Shown here: positions 35,986-43,706 of the stretch, piece after piece | Layout of the letters: each line of letters begins with the position of its first letter | How positions within the stretch are numbered: the stretch's first letter is position 1 | NCBI RefSeq assembly: GCF_000383915.1 | Contig: NZ_KB912942.1 | Location: 5,482,367 to 5,546,366, forward strand | Source: Amycolatopsis benzoatilytica AK 16/65 | GTDB lineage: Bacteria > Actinomycetota > Actinomycetes > Mycobacteriales > Pseudonocardiaceae | Length of the DNA: 64,000 bases | Reading direction: 5' to 3' | Program-made: the position numbers and the translations under genes | Notes under the pieces: generated by a model | What the model was told of the DNA's origin: nothing | Seen by the model: only the letters and a program-made list of their open reading frames with translations | Database searches by the model: none

Positions 35986-36012
35986 TCAGCGAGTCCAGTT
36001 GTTGTCGCGCAT
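35986..36012 (-). CDS. Micro-ORF 8, MRDNNWTR
   Basis: ATG start, eight codons, TGA, with GGAGGGAGGTG upstream; Arg2 uses CGC where the downstream copies use CGT. Confidence 0.65.
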   Translation of the reverse strand: MRDNNWTR

Positions 36013-36054
36013 CACGCACCTCCCTCCGAAACCCGGCATTTCCGCCACTCCTTG

Positions 36055-36075
36055 TCACCAGTTGTTGTCGCGCAC
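36055..36075 (-). CDS. Micro-ORF 9, MRDNNW
   Basis: GTG start, six codons, TGA immediately after Trp, with GGAGGGAG about 8 bp upstream. It shows that the conserved core is just the first six residues. Confidence 0.6.
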   Translation of the reverse strand: MRDNNW

Positions 36076-36136
36076 CGCGCGTCTCCCTCCGCTCGACCTG
36101 GCCGCCACCGCCGCCAGGTGTTCTCACCGCTCGAAA

Positions 36137-36157
36137 TCACCAGTTGTTGTCCCGCAC
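36137..36157 (-). CDS. Micro-ORF 10, MRDNNW
   Basis: GTG start, six codons, TGA, with GGAGGAGGTG upstream; Arg2 uses CGG. Confidence 0.6.
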   Translation of the reverse strand: MRDNNW

Positions 36158-36228
36158 TGTGGGCACCTCCTCCCGCCGGAAAAGACCGAACCCTCGACCT
36201 CGGCTCGAGACCCCGAGACCGGCCGAGG

Positions 36229-36261
36229 TCACCGCTGGGCGGTCCAGTTGTTGTCGCGCAC
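36229..36261 (-). CDS. Micro-ORF 11 (first transcribed), MRDNNWTAQR
   Basis: GTG start, ten codons, TGA, with GGAGGGGAGGTGA upstream. The longest and most diverged tail, at the promoter-proximal edge of the array. About 150 bp further upstream (36412-36429) a similar GGGGAGGTGACC occurs without a recognisable MRDNNW frame, perhaps a decayed twelfth unit. Confidence 0.6.
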   Translation of the reverse strand: MRDNNWTAQR

Positions 36262-36552
36262 GGTCGTCACCTCCCCTCCGGGTTCCCGCTCGCGGCGGTT
36301 TCCGCACGTCATCGCGGGTCTGGCGGTCACCGAACGTGCCCGCGGGCAACCCCGCGGCCGTCCGGTGGTTTCCCTGCTCCGCCGCGGATTCGGCGCAGTA
36401 CGCCGCTACTCGCAGTGGTCACCTCCCCTCGCCGGCCGTCCGGCGCTGGGCTGACCGGGCGAAATCGCCACCGCATTCCCAGAGTCCGGACGACGGGCGG
36501 CACCCGACGCGCCTCGTCGTTTACCGTAGAAGCCAACCGGGTGAGGTGAAGA

Positions 36553-37842
36553 GTGCGCGGACAGGTCGGCAACTGGTTCACGGGGTGGCGCCTGTGGAGG
36601 TTGCCTTCTCCCGTCCGCACCTACGTGCTGCTGGTAAACGTCATCGCGATCGCCTCCACTTTCGCTACCGCGTGGCTCGCCCCGGTCCACCGCGTCGACC
36701 TGATCCGCTTCGGCGTGCTCGCCGTGTGCGCGGCGCTGGCGATCGAGGCGACGCGGCACATCGAGCGGCAACGCGAGTACAGCCGCGCGCCCGCCGTCGC
36801 GTACGTCGACACCAAAGCGGTCTGGAGCATTGCCGCGGTGGTGGCGCTGCCGGCGGTGCTGGCGTCGGCGATGGTGGTGTTCACCTACGCCGTCGCCTGG
36901 TGGCGGATCTGGCCGCGCGAACGGCCGGTCCTGCCGCACCGGTGGATCTTCTCCTCCGCCACGGTGCTGTGCGGCACGCAGGCGGCAGTCGCCGTGCTCG
37001 CGCTCGGGATGCACGCGTACCCGGGCGGCTTGGCCACCGGGTTCGGGCCCGGGCTGCTGGATCTCCTCGTCTTCGTCCTCGCCGCCGGGCTGCGCTGGGC
37101 GATCAACACCGCGCTGGTGATGGCGGCCATCGCGCTGTCGAACCCGCCGCGGTCGTTCTCCGACCTGTTCTCCGGTTTCGGCGACCAGTTGCTGGAAGCC
37201 GGCGCGATCGGGCTCGGCCTGGTCACCGCGGCACTCCTGATTCTGGCGAACCCGCTGGTCCTGGTCGGTGTGGTGGTCGCGCTCGTCGCGTTGCACCGGG
37301 GGCTGCTGCTGACCCAGTTCCAGCGCGACGCGCGCACCGACGTCACCACCGGCCTCGCCACCAAACGCTGGTGGCGCACCGTCGCCGAGCGCTACCTCGA
37401 ACGCGCGCGAGCCAGCCAGGACAACGTCGGCGTTCTGCTCCTGGACCTCGACCACTTCAAAGCGATCAACGACACCTACGGCCATCCGACCGGCGATCTG
37501 GTGCTGCGCGAGATCGCGCTGTCGCTGCGGTCGGAAGTGCGCGACCAGGACGTCTGCGGTCGCTGGGGCGGCGAGGAGTTCGCGATCGCGCTGCCGGACA
37601 TCCCGAGCGCCGAACACCTGGGCCACATCGCCGACCGCATCCGGCGGCGGATCCCGCAGGTGGTCGTCGCGCTGCCGGACCGCGACGACGTGATCAGCGA
37701 CCTGACCGTGTCGATCGGCTGCGCGCTCTACCCGGCGGAACACCTCGCAACGGTCGACGACGTGCTGGTGGCCGCCGACGCGGCGCTGTACCGGGCGAAA
37801 CAGGCCGGGCGGAACCGGGTCGAGCTGGCGGCCAGCGCCTGA
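36553..37842 (+). CDS. Membrane diguanylate cyclase (GGDEF protein)
   Basis: A 429-aa protein. About seven hydrophobic segments (residues 20-255, such as TYVLLVNVIAIASTFATAWL and GLVTAALLILANPLVLVGVV) precede a GGDEF domain with LLDLDHFKAINDTYGHPTGD and the active-site RWGGEEFAIALP. It should make cyclic di-GMP from two GTP. No EAL domain and no RxxD inhibitory site is evident before GGEEF. GTG start with GAGGTGA and a TACCGT -10-like box about 30 bp upstream. Divergent from the MRDNNW array, with about 290 bp between the starts. Confidence 0.92.
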   Translation: MRGQVGNWFTGWRLWRLPSPVRTYVLLVNVIAIASTFATAWLAPVHRVDLIRFGVLAVCAALAIEATRHIERQREYSRAPAVAYVDTKAVWSIAAVVALPAVLASAMVVFTYAVAWWRIWPRERPVLPHRWIFSSATVLCGTQAAVAVLALGMHAYPGGLATGFGPGLLDLLVFVLAAGLRWAINTALVMAAIALSNPPRSFSDLFSGFGDQLLEAGAIGLGLVTAALLILANPLVLVGVVVALVALHRGLLLTQFQRDARTDVTTGLATKRWWRTVAERYLERARASQDNVGVLLLDLDHFKAINDTYGHPTGDLVLREIALSLRSEVRDQDVCGRWGGEEFAIALPDIPSAEHLGHIADRIRRRIPQVVVALPDRDDVISDLTVSIGCALYPAEHLATVDDVLVAADAALYRAKQAGRNRVELAASA

Positions 37843-37864
37843 CGGTCGCGGCGCGTTCGCCGCG

Positions 37865-38620
37865 CTAGTCCACCAGCGCTCCGCAGCTGACGTTCACCGT
37901 TGCCGCCGTCATCGTGCGGGCTCGGTCCGATGCGGCGAACGCGGCCACCGCGCCGACGTCCGCCAGGGTCGCGGTCCGGCCGAGCATCGTCGGTTCCGCC
38001 AGTTCCGCCGCCAGCTCCCGCGCGCCCGGGAAATCCGCCGGGATGGTTTCCGGGACTCCGCCGGTCCGCAGCGTCACCGTGCGCACCCCGTACCGGCCGA
38101 GCTCGGCAGCCAGCTGCCGGCGCATCGCCTCCAACGCCGCGAACCCCGCCTGCAGACCGCCGACCGCGTGGTTGCGCACCGGGTCTCCGTCTCCGCCGAA
38201 GAGCAGGACTACGCCGCCGTCCTGCCGCTTCATGTGGCGGCCCGCGGCGCGCATGGTGAGGAACGTCGTCCGCACCCCGGTGACCACCGGTTGTTCGTAA
38301 TCAGCCAGCGACATCTCGATCATCGGGGTGCCCTGGACGTCGCCGTGGCTGATCACGTTCACCGAGATGTCCAGGCTGCCAGCAGCCGCGACCACGGCGT
38401 CCGCGTGCGCGTCGACGGACTGCTCGTCCAGCGCATCGACCACTGCGACGTCGGCTGTCCCGCCCGCCGCGCGGATCTCGTCCGCGACTCGCTCCAGCTT
38501 CGACCGGGTGCGTCCGGCCAGGAACACCCGCGCGCCTTCGCCGGCGAACGCTCGTGCGAACGCGCCACCGATCCCGCCGCCGGCACCGTAAACGACTGCG
38601 TTCTTGCCTTCGAGCAACAT
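37865..38620 (-). CDS. SDR-family oxidoreductase with atypical active site
   Basis: A 251-aa Rossmann protein. The cofactor loop VVYGAGGGIGGAFARAF is typical of SDRs and LAGRTRSKLERV follows strand two. In the active-site region the sequence is HAVGGLQAGFAALEAMRRQL, without YxxxK, and LLFGGDGDPVRN stands where the catalytic Ser strand should be. It belongs to an SDR subgroup lacking the normal tetrad. ATG 38620 has GAAGGGAG upstream. Substrate unknown. Confidence 0.83.
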   Translation of the reverse strand: MLLEGKNAVVYGAGGGIGGAFARAFAGEGARVFLAGRTRSKLERVADEIRAAGGTADVAVVDALDEQSVDAHADAVVAAAGSLDISVNVISHGDVQGTPMIEMSLADYEQPVVTGVRTTFLTMRAAGRHMKRQDGGVVLLFGGDGDPVRNHAVGGLQAGFAALEAMRRQLAAELGRYGVRTVTLRTGGVPETIPADFPGARELAAELAEPTMLGRTATLADVGAVAAFAASDRARTMTAATVNVSCGALVD

Positions 38621-38709
38621 CAGGTCGGCTCCCTTCGAAGTGGCATTCACCAGTGCGTCGAACGGGGAACCAGGGAATCGACATCCGGGCGAGGCGAGCC
38701 GCGAAAAGC

Positions 38710-39546
38710 TCAGGGCCGCGGCATGCCCATCGGATTCGGAATCGGCACCCCGCCCGCGTCCACGACCGCCCGGCTCAACGGCGTCGCCAGCTCCAGCACC
38801 CGCTCGACCCCGGCCGGGCCCAGCGCGGCCAACGGATCCGCGGCGAGCCGGTCCGTTGTCTCCTCGACCGTCCGCCGGACGTCGGCACCAGCCGAGGTCA
38901 ACCCGTCGCGGTCCAGCAAACCCCGCTCGGCCAGGCGTTCCGTCGCCGCCGTCCACTCCTCGTCGGTCCAGCCGCGGGCGCGCTGCAGCTGCTCGCGCGT
39001 AGTCGCGCCGGTGGCGATGTGCGTCAGTGACGCCTCCAGCCCGGACAGCCCGGACGCCACCGCCGCCAGCACATGACCGTCCCCACGGTGTTCGCGCAGC
39101 GCGGCCGTCGCCAGCCACAACCGGGCCAGCGGCCGGTCCGGCCGCGACGCCGCGGCCCAGGCCGCACCGAGTGGCCGGCCGTCGAACCGACAGCCGGCCA
39201 CCGCCGTTTCCAGCAGCGCGACCAGTTCGTCGACCGAGACTGGGCCGAGCAGCCGCGCCAACGCTGCCTCGACTGCTTCGACACGGGTGCGCAGCACCTC
39301 GTCCGCCGAGGCGAACGTCCACGCGTCCGGCAGCGCCCGCTCGACCATTCGCGGCGCGAAGCCGTAGAACATGGCCGTGACCGGGGCTGGGCCGACCGCA
39401 CCGAGCGGTGCCGCCCGCCCGGCGAAGTAGCCCATCCACCAACCGCGCAAGCCGGCTTCCTTCGCCGCGTCCGCCGGTTCCGGAGCGAAGTAGACGACCG
39501 CGTGCAGCGGTTCGAGGGCCGACCACAGACTCCGTGCTGAGTTCAT
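38710..39546 (-). CDS. SCO6745 family protein
   Basis: A 278-aa actinobacterial protein recognised from SLWSALEPLHAVVYFAPE, GWWMGYFAGRAAPLGAVGP and VTAMFYGFAPRMVERALPDAW, with a winged-helix-like C-terminal part (RARGWTDEEWTAATERLAER, then GLLDRDGLTSAG). It is sometimes annotated as a MarR-like HTH protein. Function unknown. It lies 89 bp upstream of the SDR on the same strand. Confidence 0.83.
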   Translation of the reverse strand: MNSARSLWSALEPLHAVVYFAPEPADAAKEAGLRGWWMGYFAGRAAPLGAVGPAPVTAMFYGFAPRMVERALPDAWTFASADEVLRTRVEAVEAALARLLGPVSVDELVALLETAVAGCRFDGRPLGAAWAAASRPDRPLARLWLATAALREHRGDGHVLAAVASGLSGLEASLTHIATGATTREQLQRARGWTDEEWTAATERLAERGLLDRDGLTSAGADVRRTVEETTDRLAADPLAALGPAGVERVLELATPLSRAVVDAGGVPIPNPMGMPRP

Positions 39547-39580
39547 GCCCCGAACCTTAAGCCGGGGATAGGACAAGAAA

Positions 39581-39617
39581 CGGCCCGTCGTCCGGTGTTT
39601 CACCGGACGACGGGCCG
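39581..39617 (-). terminator. Terminator of the secreted serine protease
   Basis: Perfect 17-bp arms (starting CGGCCCGTCG) around TTT, 14 bp after the protease stop on the minus strand and followed there by TTTCTTG. Confidence 0.88.
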
Positions 39618-39631
39618 CGGAAGCGAAAACG

Positions 39632-40648
39632 TCAGGCGAGCTCGAGGCCGTAGGACTGCAGCTCCAGGGTCAGCGGGTAGAAGTAGCTGGTCTGGGTGTC
39701 GCCACCGGAAAGCGTGCCCAGCCCCTTCGACCCGTCGTACGCGGGGCCGCCGGAGTCGCCGTGGTCGGTGTGCGCCGTGGTGCCGAACTCGTGGTTCAGC
39801 ACGCCGACGTCGAAGTTCACCGACTCGTCGACCGAGGTGACCTGGCCGCTGCCGCCGCCGGTGGTCTGGCCCATCTTCTGCATCTGCTCGCCGACGGTCG
39901 GGGTGCCGGCGCTGCTGATCTTCTGGCCGGTGTTGATCGCGCCGTCGCCGGTGCCGTTCGGCCGGGTCAGCAGGCCGGAGTCGGCGCCGGGGCAGTCGCT
40001 CTTCACGACCTGCGCGCCGGACACGTCGCCGCCGGACCAGGTGCCGCCTTCGTTGGTGCAGTGGCCCGCGGTCAGCATGTACGGCTGGCCGCCCTTGGTC
40101 ACGTTGAAGCCCAGCGAGCAGGTGAACTGGCCGTTGTTGATCGAGTCGCCGTCGGCGATGTAGGTGGCCAGCTTGCCGCTTCGATGCTCGACGCGCGCCG
40201 CGTCGCCCAGCTTCGCCGCCGCGGCGGCGACCTTGTCCTTCGCGGCCTGCGACGCGGAGTCGTAGATCTTCACGACGACCTGGTTGTTCTTGGTGTCGAT
40301 GCCCCACGAGGTCTGGGGCACGTTCTTGACCGCGTCCATCTGGTTCTTCGCGTTGGTGAGCGCGGTGAAGCTGTACTTGACCTGCTTGGTCATGAAGCCG
40401 GCCGCCTTGGCCTTCTCCTGCGCGACGGCGTCGGTGACGTTCACGACGGCCTTGCCGTTCTCCAGGTAGATGCCGCCGTTGCCGGCGCCGAGCGAGTCGG
40501 CGACCTGCGTCGCCTGCGTGATGGCCTGTGCCTGCATCTGGGCGAACGCCAACGGGCTGGCCGAGGCGGCGTTCACGCACATGCCCGCGGTCAACGCCGC
40601 GGCGGACAGCGTCGTGATCCCTGCGACGAGCGTCTTCCGGGAAGTCAT
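39632..40648 (-). CDS. Secreted S1-family serine protease, streptogrisin-like
   Basis: A 338-aa preproprotease. Signal peptide 1-30 (hydrophobic TLVAGITTLSAAALTAGM, cleavage near ASA), then a pro-region about 31-165 of the alpha-lytic/streptogrisin type, and a chymotrypsin-fold catalytic domain. Catalytic triad: His196 in LTAGHC, Asp223 in CPGADSGLL, Ser299 in HGDSGGP. Cysteines at 177 and 197 and at 219 could form disulfides. The pro-region folds the enzyme and is removed by self-cleavage in this family. Strong GGAGGAAG before ATG 40648, and a strong terminator follows. Confidence 0.95.
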   Translation of the reverse strand: MTSRKTLVAGITTLSAAALTAGMCVNAASASPLAFAQMQAQAITQATQVADSLGAGNGGIYLENGKAVVNVTDAVAQEKAKAAGFMTKQVKYSFTALTNAKNQMDAVKNVPQTSWGIDTKNNQVVVKIYDSASQAAKDKVAAAAAKLGDAARVEHRSGKLATYIADGDSINNGQFTCSLGFNVTKGGQPYMLTAGHCTNEGGTWSGGDVSGAQVVKSDCPGADSGLLTRPNGTGDGAINTGQKISSAGTPTVGEQMQKMGQTTGGGSGQVTSVDESVNFDVGVLNHEFGTTAHTDHGDSGGPAYDGSKGLGTLSGGDTQTSYFYPLTLELQSYGLELA

Positions 40649-40823
40649 GGATCTTCCTCCAGGTGGGGTGAACCGACCGGTGGGACGCCCCACACTGTTG
40701 TTGCCCGGCAACCAACGCGAAACCGACGAAGGTTGGTTAATCACCAAACGATGCCGACAAATCGGGTTTCGCTGCGCCGTTCGGCCCACCCGGATCGGCC
40801 GAACAGCGCCCTCCCACGCGGAT

Positions 40824-41126
40824 TCAGTGTTCGCCGGGCCACCGCACGTGGTCGGCGTACCCGTCGTTCTTGCGCAGGTACCCGGCGATGAACGGGCACA
40901 CCGGCACGATCACGTCGCCGCGCGCCACGACGTCGTCGAGCGCTGCCTTCGCCAGCACCTTGCCGAGCCCGCGGCCGCCGAACTCGTCGCCGATCTCGGT
41001 GTGCGTGAAGACGGCCAGCGTGCCTTTCTGCGTGAATTCGGCGAATCCGGCCAGCTTGCCGTCCGCGTGCACCTCGTAGCGGCTCTCACTGTCGTTGCGG
41101 GAGACACGGGGTTCTTCTTCGCTCAT
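40824..41126 (-). CDS. Small GNAT-like acetyltransferase (NATD1 type)
   Basis: A 100-aa single-domain acetyltransferase. RYEVHADGKLAGFAEFTQKG, then FTHTEIGDEFGGRGLGKVLA with the acetyl-CoA loop, then GDVIVPVCPFIAGYLRKND match the YjdJ/NATD1 group. Substrate unknown. It lies 23 bp... upstream distance to the LacI stop is short (41126 versus 41159), so it may be read from the LacI transcript. Confidence 0.88.
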   Translation of the reverse strand: MSEEEPRVSRNDSESRYEVHADGKLAGFAEFTQKGTLAVFTHTEIGDEFGGRGLGKVLAKAALDDVVARGDVIVPVCPFIAGYLRKNDGYADHVRWPGEH

Positions 41127-41158
41127 CCCCGCATCCTCACACACAGCTGCCGCCCAGC

Positions 41159-42184
41159 TCACTCTCCGCCCGGGCGCGCTCCGGTGCTTTCCCTGGCGAG
41201 CACCGTGTGCGGCGCGACGAACTCCTCCGCAGGCAGGCCTGGATCCTGGATGCGGGCGGCGAGGCGGGACACCGCGGTACGGGCGATGAACGGAGTGTCC
41301 AGCGAAACGGTGCTCAACGACGGCCGGGAATAGCGGCCTTCCTCGATGTCGTCGATGCCGATGACCGCCACGTCTTCCGGCACGCGCAGGCCGGCGTCGA
41401 ACACCGCGCGGATCGCGCCCATCGCGAGCAGGTCGGAGTAGCAGAAAACGGCGTCCGGGCGAGGAGACTCGCGAAGCAGCGACGCCATCGCGCTGTATCC
41501 GGCTGCCCGGCCGTAGTGGGCAGCCGGGGCCTGCAGCGCGTTCACCGGCTCCAGACCGCGCTCGTCGAGCGCCTTGCGGAATCCCTCCGTGCGCTGCAAC
41601 GGCGTCGAGTACATCTCCTTCGGCTGGGCGCCGATCGCCGCGATCCGGGTGCGGCCGCGGTCGAGCAGATGCGTCGTCGCATCGTGGGCCGCGACGACAT
41701 TGTCGATCGCCACGTGGTCGAAGCGGTGATCGAAGACGTGCTCGCCGAGCAGGATCAGCGGCGACGAACGCGCCGGATCCACGTCGCGCAGCTCGTCGCC
41801 GGTCGCGAGCGGCGCGAACAGCATGCCGTCGAACAGATTGCGCCTGCCCCCTCCGCGCAACAGCTGGCGCTCCCGATCGTGGTCGTGCCCGGTCTGGTCG
41901 ATCATCACCTGGAAACCGAGGCTCGCGGCGGCGTCGATGACCTCGCGGGCGAGCTGGCTGAAGTAGGGCACGTCGATCTCCGGCACCACCAGCGAGAGCA
42001 GCCCGGTCTTGCCGGTGCGCAGCGTGCGGGCGACCGGGTTCGGGATGTAGCCGAGCTCTTCGATGGCCCGCAGCACACGCAGGCGCATCTTCTCGCTGAC
42101 GTGCTCGTAGCCGCTGACGACGTTCGACACCGTGCGCACCGAAACCTGCGCCCGATCCGCCACGTCCCGCAACGTCGCCGCCAT
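41159..42184 (-). CDS. LacI family repressor of the CUT1/GH2 sugar locus
   Basis: A 341-aa repressor. The N-terminal HTH is ATLRDVADRAQVSVRTVSNV with hinge helix NPVARTLRTGKTGLL, followed by a periplasmic-binding-like effector domain (SLVVPEIDVPYFSQLAREVI, then AVFCYSDLLAMGAIRAVFD). Divergent from the sugar ABC operon; two operators lie in the 136-bp gap. An identical operator stands before the sialidase-like gene at 49316, so both are probably in its regulon. Confidence 0.94.
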   Translation of the reverse strand: MAATLRDVADRAQVSVRTVSNVVSGYEHVSEKMRLRVLRAIEELGYIPNPVARTLRTGKTGLLSLVVPEIDVPYFSQLAREVIDAAASLGFQVMIDQTGHDHDRERQLLRGGGRRNLFDGMLFAPLATGDELRDVDPARSSPLILLGEHVFDHRFDHVAIDNVVAAHDATTHLLDRGRTRIAAIGAQPKEMYSTPLQRTEGFRKALDERGLEPVNALQAPAAHYGRAAGYSAMASLLRESPRPDAVFCYSDLLAMGAIRAVFDAGLRVPEDVAVIGIDDIEEGRYSRPSLSTVSLDTPFIARTAVSRLAARIQDPGLPAEEFVAPHTVLARESTGARPGGE

Positions 42185-42216
42185 GAAGCTCCCTTCTCCG
42201 GAAGTCATCCTACCTT

Positions 42217-42231
42217 TTGCAACGTGTGCAA
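42217..42231. promoter_or_regulatory. LacI operator 1
   Basis: TTGCA-ACGTG-TGCAA, a CG-centred LacI-type dyad in the lacI/ABC intergenic region. Its exact reverse complement is found at 49479-49493 before the sialidase-like gene. Confidence 0.8.
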
Positions 42232-42244
42232 GCATGTCGTACAG

Positions 42245-42262
42245 TTTGCCTACGTTGGCAAA
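42245..42262. promoter_or_regulatory. LacI operator 2
   Basis: TTTGCC-TACGTT-GGCAAA, a perfect 6-bp dyad centred on ACGT, 28 bp centre-to-centre from operator 1, between the divergent repressor and importer genes. Confidence 0.75.
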
Positions 42263-42320
42263 TCCACGGCGTGCCGCTCCCCGCCCGCCGCCTTGCCGCC
42301 GTCCCGCACAAAGGAGTGCC

Positions 42321-43706
42321 ATGAAATCCACTCTCGGACGGAGCGGCCGGTCAGCCCGTCTCCTCGCCGGCCGCACCGGTGCCGTCGCCGCCGCGGCTCT
42401 GCTCGTCGCCGGGCTGAGCGCCTGCGGCCCGGACATCAGCTCCGACAGCACCGCCGCGGACAACGCCGTGCTGCAGGCCCCGGCGGACGATGCGCCGAAG
42501 GGCGAGATCACGATCTGGGACCGCTCCGGCGACCTGTACAAGGTCTTCGACTCCGCGATCAAGAAGTTCACCGCGAAATATCCCGGCGTCACGGTCAAGC
42601 ACGAGGCCGTCGACATCGCCGGCAAGCTCCAGAACACGCTGATCACCGGCACCGACGTGCCCGACGGCGTCTTCCTCGACGACGCGAAGGTCGGCGGCTA
42701 CGTCAGCCACCTGTGGAATCTCAAGGACGTGCTCGCGCCCTATCTCAAGGACATCGCCAAGCAGAAGGTCGACGTCAACACCGTCAACGGCGGCATTTAC
42801 GGCGTGCCCTTCGACCTCGACCCCGGGCTGCTGTTCTACAACGCGAAGGCGCTCAGCGCGGCCGGGATCGACCCGAACGCCGTCAAGACCTATGACGACT
42901 TGCTCGCCGCGGCGAAGAAATACCAGCAGTTCAAGCCCGGCGCGAAGCCGATCCATCTGGAACAGGACGCCTTCAACAGCCAGCTCCAGCTCGAGATGTT
43001 CGCCAGCCAGTTCGGCACCAGCCTCGCCGGCCCGGACGGCGCGCTGCGACTGAATTCCGCGCCGTACCAGCAGATCCTGACCTGGCTGGACACCGTGCGC
43101 AAAGACGGGCTCGGCACCCGCGCGGAGTACCTGAAGCCCACCGACGTCAGCGCGCTGGAGTCGGCCGACGAGGTCTTCTACCCGTGGGCGATCTGGTTCG
43201 ACTTCGCCCCGCAGCAGCAATTGACCGCCACCAAGGGCGACTGGCGAGCGATGCCGTTGCCGGCGTGGACCCCAGGCGGCGCGCGCAGCGGTGCGATGGG
43301 CGGCTCGTCGTTCGTCATTCCCAAGGACGCCAAGAACCCGAAGCTGGCCTGGCTGTTCTACCGCTTCCTGATGTTCGACCAGGCCGGCTACACCGGCGTC
43401 TACGGACCGAACGCGGTCTATCCGGGCGGCCTGAACACCTCGGTCCCGGCTTACCGGCCCGCCGCCGACCCGGCGAAGCCGCTGTTCCGGCCGATCGACG
43501 CGATGGGCGGGCAGGACCTCTGGAAGACCGCCGTCGAAGCCGGCCGGGAAATCCCCGGCGGCGCGCCGATCCCGGCCTGGTGGTCCGGCGCGGTCGACTA
43601 CCTCGGCACTGACCTGCAGAAGATGCTGGACGGCGCGCTGACCCCGCGACAGGTGATCGACAAGGCGAGCCAGGACATCCAGACCAACCTGGTCAACCGC
43701 AAATGA
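42321..43706 (+). CDS. CUT1 sugar ABC transporter, substrate-binding lipoprotein
   Basis: A 461-aa extracellular binding protein. Signal peptide with lipobox VAGLSACG (Cys at about 35), then a bilobal family-1 binding fold (GEITIWDRSGDLYKVFDSAI, then DVPDGVFLDDAKVGGYVSHL, then GGSSFVIPKDAKNPKLAWLF). Such proteins bind oligosaccharides. AAGGAG before ATG 42321. Its stop overlaps the first permease start as ATGA. Expression is under the divergent LacI. Confidence 0.94.
   Translation: MKSTLGRSGRSARLLAGRTGAVAAAALLVAGLSACGPDISSDSTAADNAVLQAPADDAPKGEITIWDRSGDLYKVFDSAIKKFTAKYPGVTVKHEAVDIAGKLQNTLITGTDVPDGVFLDDAKVGGYVSHLWNLKDVLAPYLKDIAKQKVDVNTVNGGIYGVPFDLDPGLLFYNAKALSAAGIDPNAVKTYDDLLAAAKKYQQFKPGAKPIHLEQDAFNSQLQLEMFASQFGTSLAGPDGALRLNSAPYQQILTWLDTVRKDGLGTRAEYLKPTDVSALESADEVFYPWAIWFDFAPQQQLTATKGDWRAMPLPAWTPGGARSGAMGGSSFVIPKDAKNPKLAWLFYRFLMFDQAGYTGVYGPNAVYPGGLNTSVPAYRPAADPAKPLFRPIDAMGGQDLWKTAVEAGREIPGGAPIPAWWSGAVDYLGTDLQKMLDGALTPRQVIDKASQDIQTNLVNRK

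Larger units (their letters stand above)
35516..36261 (-). repeat. Tandem array of eleven MRDNNW micro-ORFs
   Basis: Eleven repeats with a start-to-start spacing of mostly 67 bp (63-104 at the edges). Each unit, read on the minus strand, holds a strong Shine-Dalgarno (AAGGAGGTGA-like), a start codon, the codons for M-R-D-N-N-W, zero to four more codons and a stop. Start codons vary ATG/GTG, Arg codons vary CGT/CGC/CGG and stops vary TGA/TAA, all silent at protein level, which argues for translation. Spacers of about 40 bp are less conserved; two copies (35655-35721 and 35792-35858) are identical over 67 bp. Transcription probably starts between 36262 and 36552, divergent from the GGDEF gene. 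Function unknown. Confidence 0.85.

Noticed and set aside
35516..36261. CRISPR array
   Set aside because: Conserved parts are about 27 bp with Shine-Dalgarno and start/stop structure, spacers are similar to each other and two units are identical; no cas genes are near.
35526..37868. Long plus-strand frame across the micro-ORF array, reading as a Cys/His-rich repeat protein (SSCCHA, PVVVTH)
   Set aside because: The repeats read differently in each frame because the unit is not a multiple of three, there is no credible ribosome site, and the frame runs through the antisense of the micro-ORFs and then out of frame through the GGDEF gene.
40649..40823. Possible small gene between the serine protease and the acetyltransferase
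   Set aside because: 175 bp with no supported frame or ribosome site; only promoter sequence for the protease is expected.
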